Part shown: one piece after another, positions 4,970 through 11,449 of the stretch
Numbering within the stretch: the first letter of the stretch is position 1
Layout of the letters: the number at the start of each line of letters is the position of its first letter
Assembly (NCBI GenBank): GCA_050257395.1
Contig: JBLMWU010000170.1
Span: forward strand, 1-12,544
DNA from: JAIRTY01 sp050257395
GTDB taxonomy: Bacteria > Actinomycetota > Actinomycetes > Streptosporangiales > Streptosporangiaceae
Length of the DNA stretch: 12,544 nucleotides
Direction of reading: 5' to 3'
Notes under the pieces: model-generated
What the model was told of the DNA's origin: nothing
Databases searched by the model: none
What the model saw: only the letters and a program-made list of their open reading frames with translations
Made by a program: the position numbers and the translations under genes

Positions 4970-7459
4970 ATGAGGCTGCGCGGCTCGATCATCAGCAACC
5001 TGCTGATCGCGTTCTCGGTGTTCGCGGTCCTCATCATCATTGCCATGACCGTCGGCTACGCCGCCGTCGCCAGCCAGAACGCCACCGTCAGGCAGCTCAC
5101 CGGGCGGGACTACGTGCTCCAGCAGACAGCCGGGCACATGCAGGAGAACTTCACCACCAGCCAGATCGCCATCAGCAGCTTCGTGCTGTCCGGCCGGCTC
5201 GTGTACCTGCAGCCGGTCGCCACCGAGGATTCCTCCTTCGCGGTGAACGCGGCCCGGCTCCGTGCGCACTCCCCGCCCGGCCTGCTGGGCTACGTCGACG
5301 GCATGACCCAGGCGGGAATCCGGCTGTTCACGATCGCGGATCAGGTTGCCCGGCTGCCCCCGCATTCCCCCGCGGCCGAGGCGCTGGCCAGCAGCATCGC
5401 GCCAACGGCCCGGGCCTTCTACAGCGCGAACACCGGGATGCAGGATCGGCTGGCCGCCGAGGTGCGGTGGCTCACCAGCGAGAGCAAGAGTTCCCTCGCC
5501 ACCGCCCTGACCTGGAGCGGGGTGGCGCTCGCCGTCGCGGTGCTGCTGGTCCTCGGGGTCTCGCTCAGCACCCTGCGCACCATCACCCAGCCGCTGCGCA
5601 GCCTCAGCGGCACCGTGCGGCGGCTGACCGCCGGGGACCGGTCGGCACGGGTCCCGCTGGCCGGCGCCGCCGAGGTGCGGGAGGCGGCGCAGGCGGTCAA
5701 CATCCAGGCCGACGAGGCGGAGCGGCTGCGCCGGAAAGAGGAGGAGAGCAACCGGCTGCGCGCCATGGCCAGGGCCGCGGGCATCCAGATTCGCGAGCAC
5801 CTGGTGGCCGACGACGTGCTGCGGCAGGCCCATCGCGCCCTGGCCGGCAACCTGGGCGCCGACCGGGTCTACCTGCATCTGGTCACCGACGGGCAGATGG
5901 GGCCGCCGGTGGGCGACGAGGGGCAGTGGGTGCTCCCGGAATCGTGCCTGATGGCCATCCCGCCCGCGGGCATCGAGGACATGCGCCAGCTGCTCAAGCG
6001 GCAGGCGAGCAGGCTGATCTCCGAGCCGCCCGGCGTGGAGGACGGCCTGGTGCCGCCGGAGGTGCACGAGCACCTGCGGCGGGCCGGGATCGCCTCCTGC
6101 CTGCTGACGCCGTTCGGGGTGGGCACCGAGCTGCTGGGGATCATCGCGCTGCTCCGGCTGCGGCCCAGCCGGCCGTGGACCGCCGCTGAGATCGACGCGG
6201 TCGAGTCGATCGCGGCCGACCTCGGCCGCGGGCTCAACCACGCCCGCCAGTACGAGGCCGGGAACCGGCTGGTCGCGCAGCTGCGGGAGCTGGACCAGGC
6301 CAAGTCTGACTTCTTCGCCACCGTGTCGCACGAGCTGCGGGCGCCGCTGACCAGCATCGAGGGCTACGTGGAGATGCTCGGCGACGAGGACGCCGGGCCG
6401 ATGAACCCCGAGCAGCAGCGGATGCTCGGCTCGGTCGAGCGCAGCGCGGTCCGGCTGCGCAACCTGATCGAGGACGTGTTCACCCTCGCCAAGCTGGAGT
6501 CGGGTGCCTTCGCCGCCGTGCTGGAGCCGGTGAACGTGGTGGATGTGGTGTCGGCGGCGGTGTCGGCCGTGGGCCCGTCCGCCAGCGCGGGCGAGCTGCA
6601 CCTGTCGTGCTCACTGCCGGAGGGGCCGCTGATGGTGCAGGGGGACGTGGGCCAGCTCGACCAGGTGTTCATCAACCTGCTGTCGAACGCGGTCAAGTTC
6701 ACCCTGGCCGGCGGCCGCGTCGACGTTACCGGCAGCCAGGAGGACGGATGGGTGACCGTGCGGGTGGCCGACTCCGGCATCGGCATCCCCGAATCCGAGC
6801 AGGAGAAGCTGTTCACCCGGTTCTTCCGGGCCTCGAACGCGACCGAGCGCTCGATCCCCGGCACCGGGCTGGGGCTGGCCATCGTGCGCACCATCGTCTC
6901 CGCCCACCACGGGGAGCTGGACCTGCAGTCGCAGGCGGGCGAGGGGACCACCGTCACCGTGCGGCTGCCGCTGCTGGGCGGGGACGCGAGGCCCGCGGAT
7001 GCCGCTCCCGCGGATGCCGCAGCCGGGGATGCCGCAGCCGGGGATGCCGCAGCCGCGGCCGCCGGCCCGCCGGGCGCGGCCCCGGCAGACAACCCCGGGG
7101 GTGACGGGCCGGGGACCGGGGCCGGCCTGACCCGGGTGAGCCGGCTACCGGCCGCCGGGCCCGGCCACCAGGCCGGCGCAGGCGGCCCGCAGCGGTGCCA
7201 GCCGGGCGGCGGCGGCGGCGCGGGCGGCGGCCAGGGACCGGCCGGTGACCGGCTCGGTCACCTCCAGGTACACCTTGAGCTTCGGCTCGGTGCCGCTGGG
7301 GCGGATCACCACCCGGGCGCCGGGCAGCCGGAAGGTGAGCACGTCCGACGGTGGCAGCCCGCCCGTGCCCGCGGCCAGGTCGGTGAGCCCGGTGACCGGC
7401 TGGCCCCCGATGGCGGCGGGCGGGGCGTCCCGCAGCCGGGCCATCACCCCGCCGGGTGA
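4970..7459 (+). CDS. Sensor histidine kinase HK3 (CHASE3-like extracytoplasmic region, HAMP, GAF, HisKA, HATPase_c); 3' end uncertain
   Basis: Third kinase of the tandem set. Residues from ATG 4970: transmembrane helix about 8-30, extracytoplasmic helical region about 31-180, second helix about 181-200, HAMP 201-256 (ITQPLRSL at 205-212), GAF-like domain about 265-426, HisKA with VSHELRAP (His454; Ala where HK1 and HK2 have Thr), N-box INLLSNAVKF (Asn573), G1 DSGIGIP (601-607), F-box KLFTRFFR (613-620), G2 GTGLGL (631-636) and domain end RLPLL near 669 (base 6976). It looks fully catalytic. A low-complexity Ala/Asp tail made by a 15-bp repeat follows. The frame then stays open to TGA 7457-7459, overlapping the convergent mutase gene by 315 bp. 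That last stretch is probably not selected protein. A +1 shift after the kinase domain would end at TGA 7128-7130, in a frame with more G/C third bases. The literal reading frame is given here. The conserved protein ends near 6976. Confidence 0.85.
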   Translation: MRLRGSIISNLLIAFSVFAVLIIIAMTVGYAAVASQNATVRQLTGRDYVLQQTAGHMQENFTTSQIAISSFVLSGRLVYLQPVATEDSSFAVNAARLRAHSPPGLLGYVDGMTQAGIRLFTIADQVARLPPHSPAAEALASSIAPTARAFYSANTGMQDRLAAEVRWLTSESKSSLATALTWSGVALAVAVLLVLGVSLSTLRTITQPLRSLSGTVRRLTAGDRSARVPLAGAAEVREAAQAVNIQADEAERLRRKEEESNRLRAMARAAGIQIREHLVADDVLRQAHRALAGNLGADRVYLHLVTDGQMGPPVGDEGQWVLPESCLMAIPPAGIEDMRQLLKRQASRLISEPPGVEDGLVPPEVHEHLRRAGIASCLLTPFGVGTELLGIIALLRLRPSRPWTAAEIDAVESIAADLGRGLNHARQYEAGNRLVAQLRELDQAKSDFFATVSHELRAPLTSIEGYVEMLGDEDAGPMNPEQQRMLGSVERSAVRLRNLIEDVFTLAKLESGAFAAVLEPVNVVDVVSAAVSAVGPSASAGELHLSCSLPEGPLMVQGDVGQLDQVFINLLSNAVKFTLAGGRVDVTGSQEDGWVTVRVADSGIGIPESEQEKLFTRFFRASNATERSIPGTGLGLAIVRTIVSAHHGELDLQSQAGEGTTVTVRLPLLGGDARPADAAPADAAAGDAAAGDAAAAAAGPPGAAPADNPGGDGPGTGAGLTRVSRLPAAGPGHQAGAGGPQRCQPGGGGGAGGGQGPAGDRLGHLQVHLELRLGAAGADHHPGAGQPEGEHVRRWQPARARGQVGEPGDRLAPDGGGRGVPQPGHHPAG
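6994..7053 (+). repeat. 15-bp minisatellite, four copies, in the HK3 tail
   Basis: Four consecutive 15-bp units (6994, 7009, 7024, 7039) follow CGSGGATGCCGCWSC (S = C/G, W = A/T). The third and fourth are identical. The unit is a multiple of three, so it lengthens the tail by five residues per copy (Ala-Gly-Asp-Ala-Ala type) without changing frame. It lies just beyond the ATPase domain, so copy-number change should not damage catalysis. Confidence 0.9.
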
Positions 7460-8914
7460 CCGGGTGGCGAGCGTGACCTGCGCGGTCAGATGGACACCGT
7501 GGGCCGTTTCCAGGCTGTCCCAGCGATCGGCCAGGGTCTGCCCGCCGGCCCGGGCCGCGGTGGCGAGCGCCAGCACCGCGAGCGCGGCGCTGATCCCGTC
7601 CTTGTCCCGGACCACGGTGCCGACCGCGTACCCGAGTGCTTCCTCGTACCCGAACACGAACCGGCTGCCCGGTGCCATGTCCGCGGCCCGGACGATCCAC
7701 TTGAAGCCGGTGAGAGTCTCGGCGTACCGGGCGCCCGCCGCGGCCGCGATCCTGCTCAGCAGGGTGGAGGAGACCACGGTCGTCGCCACCAGCCGCTGCC
7801 TGGGTTCCGGGCCGGCGGCTGCCTCCGCCAGCAGGAAGGCGCCCAGCAGGGCCCCCACCTGGTCGCCGGTGAGCACCCGCCAGCCACCCGGCGCCGCCGC
7901 GTCCGGCACCGCGACCGCCAGCCGGTCGCCGTCCGGGTCGTTCGCCAGCACCAGGTCGGCCCCGGCCCGCCGGGCCTGCGCCAGCGCCAGGTCGAGCGCG
8001 CCCGGCTCCTCCGGGTTGGGAAAGGCGACGGTCGGGAAGTCCGGATCCGGCTCGGCCTGCGCGCCGACCACGTCCGGCACGGGGAAACCGGCCCGCTCGA
8101 TCGCCCGCAGCGCGAGGGTGCCCGCGACCCCGTGCAATGGTGTGTAGACCACCCGCAGCGGTGCCGGCCCGCCCGCCGGTGCGGCCGGGAAGCCGGGGGC
8201 GGCGGTCGCAGCCGCCGCGCCCTGCCCCGCCGGGCGGGCGCCGGTGATCGCGTCCAGGTACGCCTGCGCCACCTCGTCGCCGTACCGGGTGACCAGCGGG
8301 CCCGCGTCCGGGCCGGCCGGGATCAGCCGCAGCGGGCCGAGCGCCGCGATGGCCGCCTCGATCTGCTCGTCGGCGGGCGGGATGATCTGCGCGCCGTCGC
8401 CGAGGTAGAGCTTGTAGCCGTTGTCGGCGGGCGGGTTGTGGCTCGCCGTGATCATGACGCCGGCTGCCGCGCCCAGGTGCCGGACGGCGAACGCGAGCAG
8501 CGGGGTCGGTCCCGGCTGGGGGAGCAGGTGCACCCGGAGGCCAGCGCCGGTGAGGACCGCGGCGGTCTCGGCCGCGAACTCCGCGGACCGGTGCCGGGCA
8601 TCGCACCCGATGACCACCCCCGCGGCGGCCGCGTCCGGGCCGCGCCTGGTCAGCCAGCCCGCGAGGGCGGCGGTCGCCGCCCGCACCACGGCCCGGTTCA
8701 TCCGGTTCGGGCCCGCCCCGATCGCCCCCCGCAGGCCCGCGGTGCCGAAGCGCAGCCGCCCGGCGAACCGGTCCGCGAGATCGGCCCGGGCCGCCTCGCC
8801 GGCCGCCCCCGGCTGCCCGGCCGCGGCCAGCAGCGCCCGCAGCTCGGCCCGGTCGCCCGGGCCCGGGTCGTCCGCGACCCATTCTTCCGCCGCCTTTATC
8901 AGGCCCTCGCTCAC
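7145..8914 (-). CDS. Alpha-D-phosphohexomutase (phosphoglucomutase/phosphomannomutase family), possible phosphopentomutase
   Basis: Cytosolic sugar-phosphate mutase using a phosphoserine enzyme and Mg2+. From GTG 8914 it is 589 residues, normal for this clade. Motifs: FGTAGLRG (56-63), catalytic loop TASHNP with Ser158 (156-161), metal loop DPDGDR (326-331), sugar-binding loop GYEEALGY (422-429) and phosphate-binding loop RPSGTEPK (538-545). The sugar loop and the following DKDGISAA resemble the PGM2/PgcA branch, which includes phosphopentomutases. Being downstream of purine nucleoside phosphorylase and nucleoside permeases, it may convert (deoxy)ribose-1-phosphate to the 5-phosphate; glucose or mannose phosphates are alternatives. 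GTG 8914 is preferred because homology starts there and GAGGG (8924-8928) lies 9 nt upstream. ATG 9259 shares ATGA with the phosphorylase stop, so translational coupling is possible, and would add a 115-residue Pro-rich extension. The gene converges with HK3. Confidence 0.92.
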   Translation of the reverse strand: MSEGLIKAAEEWVADDPGPGDRAELRALLAAAGQPGAAGEAARADLADRFAGRLRFGTAGLRGAIGAGPNRMNRAVVRAATAALAGWLTRRGPDAAAAGVVIGCDARHRSAEFAAETAAVLTGAGLRVHLLPQPGPTPLLAFAVRHLGAAAGVMITASHNPPADNGYKLYLGDGAQIIPPADEQIEAAIAALGPLRLIPAGPDAGPLVTRYGDEVAQAYLDAITGARPAGQGAAAATAAPGFPAAPAGGPAPLRVVYTPLHGVAGTLALRAIERAGFPVPDVVGAQAEPDPDFPTVAFPNPEEPGALDLALAQARRAGADLVLANDPDGDRLAVAVPDAAAPGGWRVLTGDQVGALLGAFLLAEAAAGPEPRQRLVATTVVSSTLLSRIAAAAGARYAETLTGFKWIVRAADMAPGSRFVFGYEEALGYAVGTVVRDKDGISAALAVLALATAARAGGQTLADRWDSLETAHGVHLTAQVTLATRSPGGVMARLRDAPPAAIGGQPVTGLTDLAAGTGGLPPSDVLTFRLPGARVVIRPSGTEPKLKVYLEVTEPVTGRSLAAARAAAAARLAPLRAACAGLVAGPGGR

Positions 8915-8921
8915 TGTTCCC

Positions 8922-9018
8922 GGCCCTCGCTCGCCTCCGGGCCGCTCAAGCCCGCCGTCTTCCCTCTCTTTCTGGCCCTCGCTCGCCTCCGGGCCGCTGG
9001 AGCCCGCCGTCTTCCCTC
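8922..9018. repeat. 52-bp direct repeat (two copies)
   Basis: Two copies of about 45 bp begin at 8922 and 8974 (period 52) with only about two or three mismatches. Each starts GGCCCTCGCTCGCCTCCGGG and ends CCGCCGTCTTCCCTC. A further fragment with CTCGCTC continues near 9019-9050. Because the period is not divisible by three, the copies read in different frames relative to the mutase. Confidence 0.85.
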
Positions 9019-9074
9019 CTCGCTCCGGCTCCTCCGTCGCCTCGCTCGTCGGTCCAGACGGCGGCGCGGCCCTT

Positions 9075-9242
9075 CGGCTCGCCCGGGCCTGGGCGCTCCG
9101 CGCCCCCTGGGGCTGGCCGGGCAACGGGCCGGGGGGCGGTGCGGAGCTTTGGCTCGCGCGGGACTGGGCGCTACCGCGCCGGTCCGGCTGGCCGGGCAAC
9201 GGGCCGGGCGGGGGCGCGGGCTGCCGGCTCGCGTGGGCGGGC
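9075..9242. repeat. 75-bp imperfect direct repeat (two copies plus a partial third)
   Basis: Units begin at 9075, 9150 and (partial) 9225. The best-conserved core is CTGGCCGGGCAACGGGCCGG at 9113 and 9188. The period of 75 keeps frame, giving a 25-residue Pro-rich repeat if read as part of the mutase leader on the minus strand. Confidence 0.8.
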
Positions 9243-9255
9243 TCATCGGGGGTGG

Positions 9256-10095
9256 TCATGGGAGGGCATCCGGGAGGATGCGGGCGAGGAGGGCGCCCAT
9301 CCGGCCGGCCGCCGCGGCGCCGGCGGCGACCACCTCGGCGTGGTCGAGGCCGTGCTCCGACAGCCCGGCAGCCAGGTTGGTGACCAGCGAGATGGCCAGC
9401 ACCTCCGCGCCCAGATGGCGGGCGGCGATCGCCTCCAGCGCGGTGGACATCCCCACCAGGTCCGCGCCGAGCGTGCGCAGCATGGCGATCTCGGCCGGCG
9501 TCTCGTAGTGCGGTCCCGGCAGCGCCGCGTACACGCCCTGCGCCAGGGCGGGGTCGGCGGCCTGCGCGACCGCCCGCAGCCGCGCGGAGTACAGGTCCGT
9601 CAGGTCGGTGAACCGGGCCGGGTACCCGGCTGGCGGCGGCGGCCCGGCCAGCGGCGACCGCCCGGTCAGGTTCAGGTGGTCGCGGATCAGCACCGGCTGC
9701 CCCACCCGCAGGCCCGCCCGGATCCCGCCGGCCGCGTTGGTGAGCACCACCACCCGGCAGCCCGCCGCCACTGCCACCCGCACGCCGTGCACCAGCAGGT
9801 CAGGGGAGTGTCCCTCGTACAGATGCACCCGCCCGAGGAAGACCAGCACCCGCTGCCCACCGCTCAGCGTCACCGACCGCACCGTCCCGGCGTGCCCCGG
9901 CACGGTCGACTCCGGGAACCCGCCCAGCTCCGCGACCGGTACCTCGGCCGCTGCCTTCCCGAGCGCGTCCGCCGCCGGCGCCCACCCCGACCCCAGCACC
10001 ACGGCAACCTCGTGCTTGCCCGCCCCCGTCAGCTCCGCCACCCGCCCCGCGCTCATAGCCGCGGCCGTGAAGGGATCAGCAGCCCTCCCGCTCAT
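9256..10095 (-). CDS. Purine nucleoside phosphorylase, trimeric type (class I high-molecular-weight relative of human PNP)
   Basis: Cleaves purine (deoxy)nucleosides with phosphate to free base and (deoxy)ribose-1-phosphate in the cytosol. From ATG 10095 the protein is 279 residues, the usual length. Motifs: VVLGSGW (32-38, phosphate loop, Ser36), VPGHAG (65-70), GRVHLYEGH (88-96), TNAAGG (119-124), ALPGPHYETPAE (191-202; Glu202 matches the base-binding Glu), VGMST (214-218; Met216 at the ribose site) and SLVTN (236-240; Asn240 matches the purine N7 Asn). The Glu/Asn pair predicts a 6-oxopurine preference (inosine, guanosine). ATG 10095 is preferred because GGGAGG (10100-10105) lies 4 nt upstream; GTG 10143 would add 16 Gly-rich residues. 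It follows the permease gene by 70 nt in the same direction, and its TGA overlaps the possible mutase ATG 9259 as ATGA, so it is part of a nucleoside-salvage operon. Confidence 0.95.
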   Translation of the reverse strand: MSGRAADPFTAAAMSAGRVAELTGAGKHEVAVVLGSGWAPAADALGKAAAEVPVAELGGFPESTVPGHAGTVRSVTLSGGQRVLVFLGRVHLYEGHSPDLLVHGVRVAVAAGCRVVVLTNAAGGIRAGLRVGQPVLIRDHLNLTGRSPLAGPPPPAGYPARFTDLTDLYSARLRAVAQAADPALAQGVYAALPGPHYETPAEIAMLRTLGADLVGMSTALEAIAARHLGAEVLAISLVTNLAAGLSEHGLDHAEVVAAGAAAAGRMGALLARILPDALP

Positions 10096-10165
10096 GACGC
10101 CTCCCACGCCCCCGCGTGCGGAGGGATGTCCCGCCCCGCCCACGCCGCCCCCGCAGCAGGCAAGC

Positions 10166-11434
10166 TCACGACTTCACGTACGGCTTGCCGTCGGCCCGCG
10201 GCGGCCGCCCGCGGCCCACCAGCCCTGCCACTGCCACGATGGTGGCCACGTACGGCGCCATGAGCAGGATGTTAGACGGAATCGGCACGTTCAGCGTGGC
10301 CATGACCGACTGCAGGGCATTGCTGAAGCCGAACAGCAGCGCGGCGGCGACCGCGCCCAGCGGCGTCCACCGGCCGAAGATCAGCGCGGCCAGCGCGATG
10401 TACCCCATGCCTGAGGACATGTCCCGGCCGAACGACCCGACCGAGCCGAGCGTGAGCCAGGCGCCGCCGATGCCGGCGACCAGGCCGCCCAGGATGACGT
10501 TCCGGTACCGGATGGCGAGCACCTTGATGCCGACCGTGTCAGCAGCGACCGGGTGCTCGCCGACCGCCCGCACGCGCAGCCCCCAGCGGGTGCTGAACAG
10601 CCCCACCTGCACCGCGATGATCAGCACGTAAGTGATGTACAGGAACACCGTCGAGTCGAAGAAGATCGGGCCGATGATCGGGATGTCCCCGAGCAGGGGA
10701 ATCTTCACCGCGGAGAACGTGGCCGGCGAATTCAGCGTGTCCTGGAACGGGACCAGCGCCCGGTCGTAGAAGTACCCGGTGAGCCCGGAGATCAGGAAGT
10801 TCAGCACGACGCCGACGATGATCTGGTCCACCAGGTAGCGGATCGCGAACACCGCCAGCACCGCGCCGACCAGGCCGCCCGCGAGCGAGCCGGTGATCAG
10901 GCCCAGCCACAGGGTCCCGAACGCGCTGGCGACCACCGCGGCCCCGAACGCGCCGAACAGCAGCTGGCCCTCGATCGCGATGTTGATCACCCCGGAGCGC
11001 TCGCACAGGCAGCCCGCGAGCGCGCCCAGCACCAGCGGGATGGAGAACCCCACCGTGCTCTGCAGCAGGTTGATCAGGGGGATCGGGATGTTCCCGGCGC
11101 CCGCCCAGCACAGCAGCGACACCACGAAGCAGAGCAGCACCAGCGCGATGAGGGTCCGCTGGATGCCGCGGCTCAGCTCCCGCACGGCCCTCAGCACCGC
11201 GGCGGCCAGCGACACCGCGCCCAGCGCGTACGCGGTGGCGGCGGCGGGCAGCCGCAGGCTGGGCACGGTGACCGAGGCCCCCGGCAGCGACAGCGCGAAG
11301 GTGGCATCGCCGCGGCCGGCGAAGTGTCCGAGCAGCACGATGTCGGCGAGGCCGAGCAGGGCGAACGTGGTTGCGGCCAGCAGCCGGCGGTGCGCCTGGA
11401 GCGGTTCGCGGACCGCGGCGGCCAGTGAGGTCAT
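10166..11434 (-). CDS. Nucleoside ABC transporter permease, second subunit (YufQ/NupQ-like, BPD_transp_2)
   Basis: Integral membrane subunit of an importer for nucleosides, 422 residues. The core holds the family signature ERSGVINIAIEGQLL (145-159), DQIIVGVVLN (203-212) and GLRVRAVGEHP (285-295), followed by further hydrophobic helices and a short basic C-terminus. About 120 residues precede the core, with helices near 18-37, 63-84 and 93-112 (hydrophobicity judged by eye); this extension is longer than in the Bacillus-type subunit and resembles other actinobacterial members. ATG 11434 is fixed by a strong Shine-Dalgarno at 11440-11449, which overlaps the stop of the other permease 13 nt upstream. 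The pair is probably translationally coupled and forms a heterodimeric channel. The ATPase and lipoprotein subunits are not in the window and are expected further upstream of the operon. Substrate assignment rests on the family and the adjacent phosphorylase. Confidence 0.93.
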   Translation of the reverse strand: MTSLAAAVREPLQAHRRLLAATTFALLGLADIVLLGHFAGRGDATFALSLPGASVTVPSLRLPAAATAYALGAVSLAAAVLRAVRELSRGIQRTLIALVLLCFVVSLLCWAGAGNIPIPLINLLQSTVGFSIPLVLGALAGCLCERSGVINIAIEGQLLFGAFGAAVVASAFGTLWLGLITGSLAGGLVGAVLAVFAIRYLVDQIIVGVVLNFLISGLTGYFYDRALVPFQDTLNSPATFSAVKIPLLGDIPIIGPIFFDSTVFLYITYVLIIAVQVGLFSTRWGLRVRAVGEHPVAADTVGIKVLAIRYRNVILGGLVAGIGGAWLTLGSVGSFGRDMSSGMGYIALAALIFGRWTPLGAVAAALLFGFSNALQSVMATLNVPIPSNILLMAPYVATIVAVAGLVGRGRPPRADGKPYVKS

Positions 11435-11439
11435 GACGG

Positions 11440-11449
11440 CCCCCTCCTC
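11440..11449 (-). promoter_or_regulatory. Shine-Dalgarno overlapping the upstream permease stop
   Basis: GAGGAGGGGG on the minus strand, ending 5 nt before ATG 11434, overlaps the TGA (11448-11450) of the preceding permease. The layout is typical of coupled translation of two subunits needed in equal amounts. Confidence 0.8.

Larger units (their letters stand above)
8915..9255 (-). other. Repeat-rich segment between phosphorylase and mutase: spacer or N-terminal extension
   Basis: These 341 bp have no independent gene that can be supported. The mutase frame is open throughout, up to ATG 9259, and would encode a Pro/Gly/Ser/Ala-rich, probably disordered segment with two 25-residue repeats (core PPPGPLPGQP). 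The start ATG overlaps the phosphorylase TGA as ATGA, which favours translation. The distal half carries a 52-bp repeat whose period is not a multiple of three, which argues against long-term coding. No promoter, terminator or RNA gene was recognised. Confidence 0.6.

Noticed and set aside
6725..6729. Another GTTAC box.
   Set aside because: It is a single copy within conserved HK3 coding sequence with no partner at helical spacing, so it is most likely chance.
7100..7144. Bidirectional intrinsic terminator between HK3 and the mutase.
   Set aside because: GC-rich dyads such as GGCCGG..CCGGCC exist, but they are common in this DNA and no T-tract or strong long stem was found.
6954..8882. 642-residue minus-strand open frame.
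   Set aside because: It is a shadow of the mutase in another frame: low-complexity Arg/Gly/Pro sequence without motifs, while the mutase frame carries all catalytic loops.
7490..9508. 672-residue plus-strand open frame opposite the mutase and phosphorylase.
   Set aside because: Antisense shadow of two confidently identified enzymes, rich in Arg/Gly/Ala/Pro, with no domain pattern or ribosome-binding site noticed.
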